64,000 nt of DNA from Paraburkholderia kururiensis (GTDB lineage Bacteria; Pseudomonadota; Gammaproteobacteria; Burkholderiales; Burkholderiaceae), in assembly GCF_034424375.1 (NCBI RefSeq), contig NZ_CP139965.1:620001-684000 (forward strand). Direction: 5' to 3'. Under the pieces are notes generated by a model. That model searched no databases. It saw only the letters and a program-made list of their open reading frames with translations, and was not told the DNA's origin. Position 1 is the stretch's first letter, and each line of letters begins with the position of its first letter. The translations under genes were made by a program, and so were the position numbers. Shown one piece after another: positions 1-8,919 of this stretch.

Positions 1-2526
1 GCGCGGTTCATCGAGGCGCACCGCCACGAGGGCTACCGCATCGCGAACCTCGATCCGCTCGACCTCGCCCCGCGCGCGGACGTCCCTGAACTCACGCCCG
101 CCTTCCACGGGCTCGACCCCGACCAGATCCGGCCATCGGACAAGGACGGCTTTCCCGCGGCCGTCACCATCGAAGAACTGGAGCGGCAGCTCAAGCGCGT
201 CTACTGCGGCGCGCTCGGGCTCGACGCGAGCGGCATGCGCAGCGAAGCGCGGCGCCGCTGGCTCTTTTCGCGCATGGAAGCGGAGCTGCTGTATCCGCGT
301 GTCGTGCCCGAACAGGGCGAAGCGCTGCTGCGCCGCCTGCTCGACGCGGAGATGTGGGAGCGCCTCGTGGCCGAGCGCAACGAACACGCGAAGCGCTTCT
401 CGCTGGAAGGCTGCGAGAGCCTCATTCCGCTCGTCGACGCGCTGATCGAGCACGCCGGCAGCCACGGCGTGCAGCAGATGTTTCTGGGCATGCCGCATCG
501 CGGGCGCCTGAATACGCTCGTCAACGTGCTGGGCTTTCCCGTGCGGAAGATGCTGGCGTGCCTCGACCCCGAGTCCGACATCGCGGCCACGCAGACCGAC
601 CTCGCCTACCACCTGGGCAGCACGGCGCGCAAAGCGACGCGCCACGGCCACGTGGACGTGTTCCTCGCGCACAACCCGTCGCATCTGCAAAGCGTGTATC
701 CCGTGGTGAGCGGCATGGCGCGCGCGTGGCAGGACGAGCATCGCGGCGCGGGCTGCGTGCCTGTCGTCGTGCATGGCGACGCCGCGTTCGCGGGCCAGGG
801 CATCGTGATGGAAACGCTGAACCTCACGCGCAAGAGCGGCTACGCGCTGGGCGGCACGATCCACGTCATCGTGAACAACCAGATCGGCTTCACCACGCCG
901 AACCTCATGGACGTGTGCGAGCAGACCTGGTGCACGGACATCGCACGCATGATCGACGCGCCCGTGATCCACGTGAACGCCGACCATCCCGAAGACGTGC
1001 TGCGTGCCGCGCGCATCGCGTTCGACTACCGCATGAAGCATGGCGCGGACGTCGTCATCGACCTGATCGGCTACCGGCGCCTGGGTCACTCCGAGCACGA
1101 CATTCCGGCCATCACGCAGCCGCTCACGCAGGCCGCGGTGGGCGTGCATCCCACGGTGACGGAGCTGTATCACGATGCGCTCGCGCTCACCACGCCACTC
1201 GATGCGCTGCGCGCCGAGGCGCTAGGCAGGCTGGAGGCGCAGCGGCCGGAAAGCGAGGCGACTGGCGCCGATGCGGCTGCCGCGCGTACGGCAGCTCATA
1301 CGTCGCCGGCCTCGTTTCAACCGGTCTCGCTCGCGCGCCTTCAATCGTTGACGAAAACGCTCACGCGCGCGCCCGCCGGCTTCCGGCTGCACGAGTTCGT
1401 GCGCAATATCGCGGCGCGCTGGCAAGCCACCGTCGCAAGCGCGAGCAACGCCGCCGACTGGACCTTCGCCGAAAACCTGGCCTACGCCACGCTGCTCGAA
1501 GACGGCCACGGTATTCGTCTCTCGGGCATGGACGTGGGCCGCGGCACCTTCATGCATCGCCATGCCGTGTGGCACGCGCAGGCCGCGCTGCCGGGCATGG
1601 GCGGCGTGCATGTCCCGCTTCAGCACATCGGCGAACGGCAAGGCGCGTTCGATATCGTGAACTCGCCGCTCACCGAGGAAGCCGTGCTCGGCTTCGAGTA
1701 CGGCTACAGCGTGCAGGCGAAGCGCCGGCTGACGATCTGGGAAGCGCAGTTCGGCGACTTCGCAAACGGCGCGCAGGTCTTCATCGATCAGTACATCGCG
1801 GCCGGCGAGTACAAGTGGGGCTACCAGTCCGCGCTCGCGGTGCTGCTGCCGCACGGCCACGAAGGTGTAGGCCCGGAGCATTCGAACGGCTACCTGGGGC
1901 GCTTCCTGCAACTGTGCGCGGGCGGCAATCTGCGCGTGGCGGTGCCGTCCACGTCGGCGCAATGGTTCCATCTGCTGCGCGAGCAAGCCATGACGCAGCG
2001 GCCCGTGCCGCTCATCGTCATGTCGCCGAAGGGACAGCTTTACGGCAACCCGGCCTCGCATGCGCGGCTCGAACAGTTCGTGGAAGGAGCGTTCCAGCCG
2101 GTGATAGGCGATACGGAGATTGCCGATGCCCACGCCGTGACGCGCGCCGTGCTGTGCAGCGGCAAGCTGTTCTACGAACTGCAACGCGCGCGCAACGCGG
2201 CACACGACACCACAGTCGCGCTGATTCGCGTCGAGCAGCTGTATCCGTTCCCGCACGCTGAACTCGCGAGCGAGCTGGCTAAGTTCGCCAATCTCGCGGA
2301 AGTCGTCTGGGCCCAGGAAGAGGACCGCAACCAGGGCGCATGGCGTTCCGTACGCGAGGACCTGGAGCGCGTATTGCGCACATTGCCCGCAGGCTGCCGT
2401 CTGCGCGACGTGTGCCGCACGGCGACGGCGGCGGGCGCGCATTCGTCGATGCGTCCGCACCGGCAGGAGCAGCAGCGTCTCGTGACCGAGGCGCTGCGCA
2501 CCGTGGAGGACGCGCTCATCGGGTAG
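1..2526 (+). CDS. 2-oxoglutarate dehydrogenase E1-like (thiamine-dependent) subunit, 5' end outside the window
   Basis: The frame is open from base 1, so the start lies upstream; 841 residues are visible. The family decarboxylates 2-oxoglutarate with thiamine diphosphate and passes the succinyl group to the E2 lipoyl domain. Family blocks are clear: the segment with HNPSHL and GMARAWQDE, the ThDP fold GDAAFAGQGIVMETLNL with VNNQIGF, WEAQFGDFANGAQVF with an IDQYI motif, and LPHGHEGVGPEHS. Several positions that are usually fixed differ: GHSEHD where GHNEQD or GHNEAD is usual, and SNGYLGRF where SSARLER is usual. No E2 or E3 gene follows; the next gene is an unrelated transferase. This points to a divergent second copy rather than the housekeeping sucA. 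The substrate preference cannot be read from sequence alone. Confidence 0.85.
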   Translation, partial: ARFIEAHRHEGYRIANLDPLDLAPRADVPELTPAFHGLDPDQIRPSDKDGFPAAVTIEELERQLKRVYCGALGLDASGMRSEARRRWLFSRMEAELLYPRVVPEQGEALLRRLLDAEMWERLVAERNEHAKRFSLEGCESLIPLVDALIEHAGSHGVQQMFLGMPHRGRLNTLVNVLGFPVRKMLACLDPESDIAATQTDLAYHLGSTARKATRHGHVDVFLAHNPSHLQSVYPVVSGMARAWQDEHRGAGCVPVVVHGDAAFAGQGIVMETLNLTRKSGYALGGTIHVIVNNQIGFTTPNLMDVCEQTWCTDIARMIDAPVIHVNADHPEDVLRAARIAFDYRMKHGADVVIDLIGYRRLGHSEHDIPAITQPLTQAAVGVHPTVTELYHDALALTTPLDALRAEALGRLEAQRPESEATGADAAAARTAAHTSPASFQPVSLARLQSLTKTLTRAPAGFRLHEFVRNIAARWQATVASASNAADWTFAENLAYATLLEDGHGIRLSGMDVGRGTFMHRHAVWHAQAALPGMGGVHVPLQHIGERQGAFDIVNSPLTEEAVLGFEYGYSVQAKRRLTIWEAQFGDFANGAQVFIDQYIAAGEYKWGYQSALAVLLPHGHEGVGPEHSNGYLGRFLQLCAGGNLRVAVPSTSAQWFHLLREQAMTQRPVPLIVMSPKGQLYGNPASHARLEQFVEGAFQPVIGDTEIADAHAVTRAVLCSGKLFYELQRARNAAHDTTVALIRVEQLYPFPHAELASELAKFANLAEVVWAQEEDRNQGAWRSVREDLERVLRTLPAGCRLRDVCRTATAAGAHSSMRPHRQEQQRLVTEALRTVEDALIG

Positions 2527-2588
2527 CATGGCCTTCCACGCCACTCATGCGGCGCGCGGCTTGCCTGCGCGCCGTAGCCACCACCCGC

Positions 2589-3842
2589 ATGTCGCGCAGC
2601 GCAAACCGCCAGCACGCGCCGACCATCGTGTTCGGCGCCTTCGACCGGCACAACTTCGGCGACCTGCTGTTCGCGCATGTCGTCGAACGCATGCTGCCGG
2701 GTCGCGACGTGCGCTTCGCGGGTCTGGCCGACCGTGATCTGCGTGAGTACGGCGGTCATCAGGTGCACGCGATTGCGCCGCTCCTCGCCACGTTGAAGAG
2801 ACGCGCGCCCGATGTGATTCACGCGGGCGGCGAGTTGCTTGCGTGCAATGCATGGGAAGCCGCCGTCATGCTCGCGTCGCCCCGCGATCTGGAAGCCACG
2901 CTCGCGAGCGAAAACGCCTGGAAGCGCGACGGCCGCACATGGGCGCAACGCCGCTTCGGCATCGCGGCGCTCGCGCCTTATGTACTCTCGCGGGCATCAC
3001 TGGGCGGGCTGAGCGAGCGCGACCTGAACCGCGTGATCTTCAATGCCGTGGGCGGCGCCGATCTGGCGTCGCGCGATCCGGCATTGCGCGCCGAAGTGCT
3101 CGCCAGTCTTCAAGACGCAAACCACGTGAGCGTGCGCGACCGCGAGACACATGCGATCGCGAAGGCCCACGGCATTGCGGCGCGGCTCGTGCCCGACCCG
3201 GCCGTGATGGTGGCCGAACTGTTCGGCAAAACGATTCGCCGCCGTGCCGCCGCAAACGGGCTGAGTGCACTGCGTGCCGCCTTTCCGCAGGGCTACGCCG
3301 CCGTGCAGTTCAGTGCCGACTTCGGCGACGACGCGACGCTCGACACCCTCGCCCGTGAACTCGACTGCATGGCGCGCCGCACGGGGCTCGGCGTGGTGCT
3401 GTTTCGTGCGGGCGCCGCGCCGTGGCACGACGATGCCGCCTGCTACGAACGCCTGGCGTCGCGGCTCAGTGCAGCGGCGTCGGTCCGAGTGTTTTCGTCG
3501 CTGAACGTGTGGGACATCTGCGCGCTGATTGCCCATAGCCGCGTGTATTGCGGCAGCAGCCTGCACGGCAGGATCGTCGCCATGGCGTTCGCGCTTCCCC
3601 GCGTGAATCTTCATCAGCGGGCGTCTGCCAAGGGCACGGAGGCATCGATAACGAAGCAGACGGCTTTCGCGGCGACCTGGGAGCCAGTGCAGGTCGCGCC
3701 GGTGGCGGTGGGCATCGACGACATGGCCGACGGCATCGGGCAGGCGCTCACCGTGCCCTCAGGCCTGCTTCGCGACACCGCCGCGGACCTCGCCCGCCGT
3801 TACCGCGAAGGGTTCGAACCGGTGCGCGTGAGCCTCGGCTGA
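2589..3842 (+). CDS. Polysaccharide pyruvyl transferase family protein
   Basis: About 417 residues. The N-terminus carries the signature of PF04230 (GAFDRHNFGDLLFAHVV), where an N-x-GD turn begins a Rossmann-like half. The C-terminal part has DVxALIAHSRVYCGSSLHGRIVAMAF, the second family hallmark (S-H-G-R). Such enzymes add pyruvyl ketals to exopolysaccharide or cell-wall sugars, using PEP. The frame is open upstream into the E1 gene; I chose the ATG at 2589, next to the conserved domain, but an ATG at 2547 (431 aa) is possible. It starts 62 bases after the dehydrogenase stop, so co-transcription is likely. No other polysaccharide genes are in the window, so the acceptor is unknown. Confidence 0.75.
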   Translation: MSRSANRQHAPTIVFGAFDRHNFGDLLFAHVVERMLPGRDVRFAGLADRDLREYGGHQVHAIAPLLATLKRRAPDVIHAGGELLACNAWEAAVMLASPRDLEATLASENAWKRDGRTWAQRRFGIAALAPYVLSRASLGGLSERDLNRVIFNAVGGADLASRDPALRAEVLASLQDANHVSVRDRETHAIAKAHGIAARLVPDPAVMVAELFGKTIRRRAAANGLSALRAAFPQGYAAVQFSADFGDDATLDTLARELDCMARRTGLGVVLFRAGAAPWHDDAACYERLASRLSAAASVRVFSSLNVWDICALIAHSRVYCGSSLHGRIVAMAFALPRVNLHQRASAKGTEASITKQTAFAATWEPVQVAPVAVGIDDMADGIGQALTVPSGLLRDTAADLARRYREGFEPVRVSLG

Positions 3843-3995
3843 GTCAACGGCCTCATCCAACGGCGATGCCCTGTCGCTGGCGGCCTAAGTCCACCCAGGT
3901 CCGCCCGGAGGCACGCCCCACAAGGCGTGGCGCCCACACGACAAGCGGCGCTTGTCGATTGACGACCATCCGTTTCGCCGATATCGTTGCCGACC

Positions 3996-4301
3996 ATGTC
4001 CGATCGCGAATTCATCCACCCCGGCGTTCTGGTGCGCCAGAACTGCCTCGAACGCTTCAATCTGAGCGTCACGCGCTGCGCCGAGGTGCTGGGCGTGAGC
4101 CGCCAGGCGCTCACCAATCTGCTGAGCGGCAAAGCGGGCATCTCGCCCGAAATGGCGCTGCGCCTCGACAAGGCGTTCGGCGGCGGCGCCGAAACATGGC
4201 TGCAAAGGCAACTGCTTCACGACCTCGCGCGGGCCCGGCTGCGACTGGATGAACTCAACGTCACGCCGATGGTGCCGGAGCAGCAAGGCGCGTTGTTCTA
4301 G
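3996..4301 (+). CDS. HigA-type XRE family regulator (addiction-module antitoxin family), solitary
   Basis: 101 residues with a helix-turn-helix at about 28-80: CAEVLGVSRQALTNLLSGKAGISPEMALRLDKAFG followed by AETWLQRQ, the standard HigA/VapI pattern. HigA antitoxins bind a HigB RNase and repress their own promoter. Here the 150 bases upstream and the region downstream contain no reading frame resembling HigB, so this is either an orphan antitoxin or a free-standing regulator. I started at the ATG at 3996 (MSDREF); an in-frame start 9 bases upstream exists. Confidence 0.75.
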   Translation: MSDREFIHPGVLVRQNCLERFNLSVTRCAEVLGVSRQALTNLLSGKAGISPEMALRLDKAFGGGAETWLQRQLLHDLARARLRLDELNVTPMVPEQQGALF

Positions 4302-4394
4302 TGCGTGGCCCGCGCGACCGGGCCTTCCCGTCGCGTTTGCTGCACCTGCACTACAATGCATGCCGTCTGATGTGTCTTGCAGGTCTCCCACACC

Positions 4395-5333
4395 ATGTCC
4401 CCGTTTTTCCGAGCGTCTCCCTTTCTTCTCGTGCCGCTTCTCGCGGTGCTGGCCGCGTGCTCGTCCACGCCGCAGAAGAAGTTCCAGGACGAAGAACTGT
4501 TCAACTCGGGCACAAGCCCGTATCTGCACAACTTCGACAACGACAACGTCCGCACCTGCGAAGCCGCGCGCCGCGCGCTGCTGAGCCAGGGCTACATGAC
4601 CACCATGACGCGCCCCGACACCGTGGACGCGACGAAGAACTTCCAGCCCGGGAGCGACTCGCACGTGGTCATCGAATTCCACGTGGTCTGCACCCAGGGC
4701 GACGCGGCCAATACGAGCGTGGTCTACGCGAACGCCGTGCAGAACGGCTACGAATTGAAGAAGAGCGATACGTCAGCGAGCGTGGGGCTCTCCATTCTCG
4801 GCTCGCTCTCGCTGCCTATCCGCTCGAACAACGACGCCATGGTGAAGGTGTCGAGCGAAACGATTCAGTCGGGCACGTTCTACGACCGCTTCTTCGACCT
4901 CATGGGCCGCTACCTGCACAACGAGGCGCAGTCCACGCCGGTGCCGGGCGGCGCAATCGACGTCACGCCGCTGCCGCCGCCCATCGTGCAGCACGTCACG
5001 GCGCCGGTTGCGGTGCCGGTTGCGGCTCCCGTCGCGGCAAGCGCAGCGAAGACCGCACCGGCGAGTGTGGAGACTGCGACGCAGGCAACGGCAAACCCTG
5101 CCGCGCCGGCGAACGTGACGGCGCCCGCTTCGACCTCGGTCGCGGCGAACAACACGCATGCGGCAAACGACGCCGCAACCCATGTGGCCAACAGCGGCAC
5201 CGTCGCCAACAACAGCTCGATCGCCACTGCGGCTTCACTCATGGGCGTATCCGCCACGACGAATTCCACGGCAGCCGCGGTTGCAACACCGGCGGCACCC
5301 GCTACCCCGGCTGCAACGCCGGCGAATCAGTAA
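4395..5333 (+). CDS. DUF2242-like outer-membrane lipoprotein with Ala/Pro/Thr-rich tail
   Basis: 312 residues. A lipoprotein signal peptide ends in LAVLAAC, with acylation expected at the Cys. Next comes a conserved region with CEAARRALLSQGYMTT that matches the DUF2242 lipoproteins of Burkholderiaceae, as I recall that family. From about residue 195 to the end the protein is low complexity (Ala, Val, Pro, Thr, Asn), probably a flexible periplasmic or cell-wall tether. An in-frame TTG at 4377 exists, but the ATG at 4395 gives a clean signal peptide. Function unknown. Confidence 0.65.
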   Translation: MSPFFRASPFLLVPLLAVLAACSSTPQKKFQDEELFNSGTSPYLHNFDNDNVRTCEAARRALLSQGYMTTMTRPDTVDATKNFQPGSDSHVVIEFHVVCTQGDAANTSVVYANAVQNGYELKKSDTSASVGLSILGSLSLPIRSNNDAMVKVSSETIQSGTFYDRFFDLMGRYLHNEAQSTPVPGGAIDVTPLPPPIVQHVTAPVAVPVAAPVAASAAKTAPASVETATQATANPAAPANVTAPASTSVAANNTHAANDAATHVANSGTVANNSSIATAASLMGVSATTNSTAAAVATPAAPATPAATPANQ

Positions 5334-5341
5334 TTCACGAG

Positions 5342-5385
5342 ACAGCGTGAGCCGCCCCGGCGCCTGACCATCCCGCTCACGCTGT
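5342..5385 (+). terminator. Stem-loop after the lipoprotein gene
   Basis: ACAGCGTGAGC (5342-5352) pairs perfectly with GCTCACGCTGT (5375-5385), an 11-bp stem with a 22-base loop that begins 8 bases after the lipoprotein stop. The tract after it (TCACAAATCTTT) is only moderately T-rich, so it could be a terminator or a 3'-end stabiliser. Confidence 0.45.
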
Positions 5386-5807
5386 TCACAAATCTTTCCG
5401 CAGACGACGGCCCGTAACGGAAGTCGTGCACAAGCACGACGCGAGTCGTGCGCGCCGCACGTGCCCCTCACCACGCCCGCGCTTTCACGCGCATTTCGGC
5501 GCACGCCCTTTTGCCCCTGAAGCAAGGGGCGAAACGCACGCCACGCCGGTTCAGCAATCCCCTCTCGTCATCGATCACGTCCCCGCCGCCGCGCCTCATT
5601 ACACGCGCCACGCCGCGAAACGGACCGTAATTGCGCGCGTTGTCGAAAACCGACAGTGCAGCGCAGCGAATGCGCTTTAATCGCGGGCCTGGCGGTCCGC
5701 AGAAGACGGTCGCCGGACACGCAACGCATGGCCGGTCCACAAGCGGACCTGCTCTCGTCGCCTCTCATCCAGCAGCACTCAAGCAAACGATCTTCGGAGA
5801 AGTTTCG
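5386..5807. other. Non-coding stretch upstream of the first porin
   Basis: 422 bases between the lipoprotein stem-loop and the porin start. I see no convincing reading frame. It should contain the porin promoter and leader; a TTTAAT at 5677-5682 is a possible -10 but lacks a good -35 at proper spacing. The end has a ribosome-binding site (TTCGGAGAAG) just before the porin ATG. Confidence 0.5.
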
Positions 5808-6950
5808 ATGAAAAAGACACTCATCTCGCTCAGCGCAATGGCCGCGCTCGGTCTCGCGGGAACAGCGCACGCACAAAGCAGCGTGACGCTGTACGGCCTG
5901 ATCGATGCGGGCATCACGTACACGAACAACCAGGGCGGCCACAGCAACGTTCAGGAAATGAGCGGCGCGGTGAACGGCAGCCGCTGGGGCCTGCGTGGCG
6001 CCGAAGACCTGGGCGGCGGACTGAAGGCCGTGTTCACCCTCGAAAACGGCTTCAACATCGGCACCGGCAAGCTCGGTCAAGGCAGCCGCGAATTCGGCCG
6101 CCAGGCATTCGTCGGCCTGACCAGTTCGCAATATGGCGCGCTCACACTGGGCCGCCAGTACGATTCCGTGGTCGACTACCTCGGCCCGCTCGCGCTCACC
6201 GGCACGGGCTACGGCGGCACGCAGGCCGCTCACCCGTTCGATAACGACAACCTCGACAACTCGTTTCGCGTCAGCAACTCGGTCAAGTACCAGAGCGTGA
6301 AATACGGCGGCCTGAAGTTCGGCGGCCTGTACGGCTTCTCGAACGACGCGGGCGGCTTCGCCACGAACCGCGCGTACAGCTTCGGCGTGTCGTACAACTG
6401 GAATTCGCTGAACGTTGCGGCCGGTTATCTGCAACTGAACAACAGCGGCACTTCGCTCAACTCGAGCGGCGCCGTCAGCGACGACGCCACCTTCACCGCG
6501 AAAACGCAACGCACCTGGGGCGTGGGCGCGAACTATGGCTTCGGCGCCGCAACCGTCGGTCTGCTCGTCACGCAAACGCACCTGAGCAGCCTGACGGGCA
6601 TCGGCTCGTCGGCATCGGGCACGTCGAGCGGCATCTCGCTTGCAAGCGGCAGCGCACGTTTCAACAACTACGAGTTGAACGGCCGCTATCAATTGACGCC
6701 GGCTCTTTCGATTTCCGGCGCGTACACGTACACGGACAGCCGCATCGCCGGCGTGAGCCCGAAGTGGAATCAGTTCACGCTGCAGACGGACTATGCGCTT
6801 TCGAAGCGCACGGATGTGTACCTCGAAGGTGTGTACCAGCACGTGAGCGATACGGGTAACAGCAGCATCCACGCGGTCATCAACGGCCTCTCGACCTCGG
6901 ACACGAACCAGCAGGTGGCCGTGACGGTGGGTCTGCGTCACCGGTTCTAG
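5808..6950 (+). CDS. Gram-negative trimeric porin (Burkholderia type)
   Basis: 380 residues. The signal peptide MKKTLISLSAMAALGLAGTAHA is followed by the mature N-terminus QSSVTLYGLIDAGI that is typical of Burkholderiaceae porins. The body has alternating beta-strand patterns, SRWGLRGAEDLGGGLKAVFTLENGF, the loop 3 region after LTLGRQYDSV, and it ends in a C-terminal Phe (GLRHRF) as needed for outer-membrane insertion. It should form a 16-strand general diffusion channel. The ATG at 5808 has GGAGAAG at a good distance; longer in-frame extensions would lose the signal peptide. A second porin in this window (36410-37558) has the same architecture but is diverged. Confidence 0.92.
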   Translation: MKKTLISLSAMAALGLAGTAHAQSSVTLYGLIDAGITYTNNQGGHSNVQEMSGAVNGSRWGLRGAEDLGGGLKAVFTLENGFNIGTGKLGQGSREFGRQAFVGLTSSQYGALTLGRQYDSVVDYLGPLALTGTGYGGTQAAHPFDNDNLDNSFRVSNSVKYQSVKYGGLKFGGLYGFSNDAGGFATNRAYSFGVSYNWNSLNVAAGYLQLNNSGTSLNSSGAVSDDATFTAKTQRTWGVGANYGFGAATVGLLVTQTHLSSLTGIGSSASGTSSGISLASGSARFNNYELNGRYQLTPALSISGAYTYTDSRIAGVSPKWNQFTLQTDYALSKRTDVYLEGVYQHVSDTGNSSIHAVINGLSTSDTNQQVAVTVGLRHRF

Positions 6951-7043
6951 GCGTTGTGCGTTCGAGGGCCGACGCGCCGGGGCTTTGAAGTATTGAGGCC
7001 TTGAATCTGTGCTCATCGAACGCCACGAGCCGCAGGAACCAGC

Positions 7044-7087
7044 AAGGGCGAAGTCCGGATGTCCGGCCTTCGCCCTTGTCGTTTTTG
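7044..7087 (+). terminator. Rho-independent terminator after the porin
   Basis: AAGGGCGAAG-TCCGGA pairs with TCCGG-CCTTCGCCCTT across a very short loop, leaving a single mismatch in the stem, and is followed by TTTTT at 7082-7086. The T-run is on the plus strand only, so it serves the porin rather than the converging MFS gene. Confidence 0.7.
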
Positions 7088-7136
7088 GCTACGCATTGTG
7101 CAGATCGGTCGCGCTGCGCTGAGTGCGCGCCGCGAA

Positions 7137-8483
7137 TCAACCTTCGCGCCGCACGCCCACCAGCAACGCCGCCCCGCTCGCAAACAGCAGCAGCGCCAGC
7201 AGATAGAGCGCGTTGTCCATGCTGCCCGTATGCGTCTTGATGAGTCCGATGGCCCACGGGCTCACAATGCCGCTGGTAATGCCGATGCTGCTGATCATCG
7301 CAATGCCCGAAGCGGCGGCATTGCCCGCGAGCCACGTGGGCGGCACGGTCCAGAAGATGGGCAGCGCCGCGAAGATCAGCACCGCAGCAACAGAGAGAAT
7401 CGAGAGCATCGCAGCAAGGCTCGACAGATGCAGCGTGAGCAGCGCCAGTGCGATGCCGCCGCCCACGGTGCACGTCGCAAAGTGCCAACGGCGTTCGCCG
7501 CGACGGTCCGAGCGACGCGCGATGAGCATGAGCCCCACTGCGCCGATGGCATTCGGAATCACGGTGTAGAGGCTGATCCACAGCACGTCGTGCACGCCGA
7601 AGTCGCGAATCATCAGCGGCATCCAGAAGTTGAGCGTGAGCGATGCGCACGTCAGCGAAAAGTAGATGAACGCGAAGAGGTACACGCGCGGGTTGCGCAG
7701 CGCATCCACGAACGAGCGCGACGAATGCGCATGGCCTGGGCCGCGATGGTCCGCATCGCGCTGCGCGATGAGCCAGGCCTTCTCGCTTGCGGTGAGCCAG
7801 CGCGCGGCCTGCGGTCCGTCGACGAGCCACCACGCCGCCATCAAGCCCAGCAACACGGCCGGCACGCCTTCGATGGCGAACATCCATCGCCAGCCTTCAA
7901 GGCCCAGCGCGCCGCTCATGTCGCGCATGATCCAGCCGGAGAAGAGCCCGCCCAGCACGCCGGCCACGGCCACGCCCGCGAAGAACACGGAGAGCACCGC
8001 CGCCCGCCGCCGCGCCGGATACCAGTACGTGAGATACAGCACGATGCCCGGAAAGAAACCCGCCTCGAAGACACCCAGCGCGAAACGCAGCACGTAGAAA
8101 TGCGTTGGCGTGGCAACGAACATCATGGCCGTGGAGGCAAGGCCCCACAGCAGCATGATTCGCGTGAACGTGCGCCGTGCGCCGAAGCGCGCGAGCAGCA
8201 TGTTGCCCGGCACCTCGCACAGCACGTAGCCCACGTAGAACACCGCTGCGCCAAGGCCGTACATGGCGTCGCTGAAGCCCAGGTCGTGCTTCATCTGCAA
8301 CTGCGCAAAGCCGATGTTGATGCGGTCCAGAAACGACACGACGTAGCACACGAACAGGAACGGCACGATGCGCCACGAGACCTTCCTGTACAGCGCGTCG
8401 TCGTGGGCATGAGCAGTGGACTGCGCGACGCCGGACGACGCGCTTCCCTCGGACGCGAGGTCCGATGCAATCGATTGAGGCAT
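7137..8483 (-). CDS. MFS transporter, anion:cation symporter (ACS) type
   Basis: 448 residues, 12 predicted membrane segments. The start of the core, VPFLFVCYVVSFLDRINIGFAQL, is the ACS-family signature (D-R-x-N-x-G in helix 1), and the loop before helix 9 has the usual RRSDRRGERRWH pattern. ACS members import organic acids such as phthalate, tartrate, 4-hydroxyphenylacetate or glucarate. It is the last gene of a minus-strand run with an MBL protein, an FAD monooxygenase and a DUF2783 protein, so it probably takes up their aromatic or organic-acid substrate. I use the ATG at 8483, preceded by GGAGAGAG; a TTG 18 bases upstream is less likely. Confidence 0.85.
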   Translation of the reverse strand: MPQSIASDLASEGSASSGVAQSTAHAHDDALYRKVSWRIVPFLFVCYVVSFLDRINIGFAQLQMKHDLGFSDAMYGLGAAVFYVGYVLCEVPGNMLLARFGARRTFTRIMLLWGLASTAMMFVATPTHFYVLRFALGVFEAGFFPGIVLYLTYWYPARRRAAVLSVFFAGVAVAGVLGGLFSGWIMRDMSGALGLEGWRWMFAIEGVPAVLLGLMAAWWLVDGPQAARWLTASEKAWLIAQRDADHRGPGHAHSSRSFVDALRNPRVYLFAFIYFSLTCASLTLNFWMPLMIRDFGVHDVLWISLYTVIPNAIGAVGLMLIARRSDRRGERRWHFATCTVGGGIALALLTLHLSSLAAMLSILSVAAVLIFAALPIFWTVPPTWLAGNAAASGIAMISSIGITSGIVSPWAIGLIKTHTGSMDNALYLLALLLFASGAALLVGVRREG

Positions 8484-8591
8484 GTGTCTCTCTCCAAACA
8501 AGGATGAAACCCGGGGCCGGGCTTGTCTCGATGCGGCGTCTGGTGCGCCGCTGATGGTGTGCGATGCGGTTGTGCCGCGATCAAGCCGCGA

Positions 8592-8849
8592 TCAGGCCGC
8601 CATCGGATGCGGCACGGAAGGCGCCTGCGGCGGCTCGCACCCGGGGCGCCGCTGCGCCAGCGCGCCTTCGCGCGCAATGCGCATGGCTTCGGTCAGCGTC
8701 TCGTAATCGCCGATGTGATTCGCGAGCAGCAGGATCAATTGCGCGTTGGCCGACTGGCTCTGCGCATCGTCCATGTCGCGATGCATGTCGATCAGCGCCT
8801 CGTAGAAGTCGTCGGGGCGTGTGAGATTCGGTTGAGTGTTGAGTGTCAT
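8592..8849 (-). CDS. DUF2783 family small protein
   Basis: 85 residues. It has the pattern seen in DUF2783 proteins next to FAD monooxygenases: PDDFYEALIDMHRDMDDAQSQ followed by NAQLILLLANHIGD. No signal peptide, no membrane segment, and mostly helical. It lies between the monooxygenase (71 bases upstream) and the MFS transporter. It may be an accessory protein of the monooxygenase; its biochemical role is unknown. Confidence 0.7.
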   Translation of the reverse strand: MTLNTQPNLTRPDDFYEALIDMHRDMDDAQSQSANAQLILLLANHIGDYETLTEAMRIAREGALAQRRPGCEPPQAPSVPHPMAA

Positions 8850-8919
8850 CTGTCTCCTCCTCTGTGTTCGCGGCGGGGTGGCGAGGCGTCGCGCTTCATG
8901 CCACTTCTTATGCCGCTCC

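Noticed and set aside
354..2261. A 635-residue frame in the +3 phase of the dehydrogenase gene
   Set aside because: Arg-rich out-of-frame reading of a conserved gene.
3808..3826. GGTTCGAACC-like tRNA T-loop motif
   Set aside because: It lies inside the pyruvyl transferase coding sequence and no acceptor or anticodon stems surround it.
5426..5680. 84-residue frame in the gap before the porin
   Set aside because: His/Arg-rich, no ribosome site, no recognisable domain; likely chance.
5568..7016. A 482-residue minus-strand frame across the first porin
   Set aside because: Shadow of the porin; low-complexity Arg/Ala/Val sequence.
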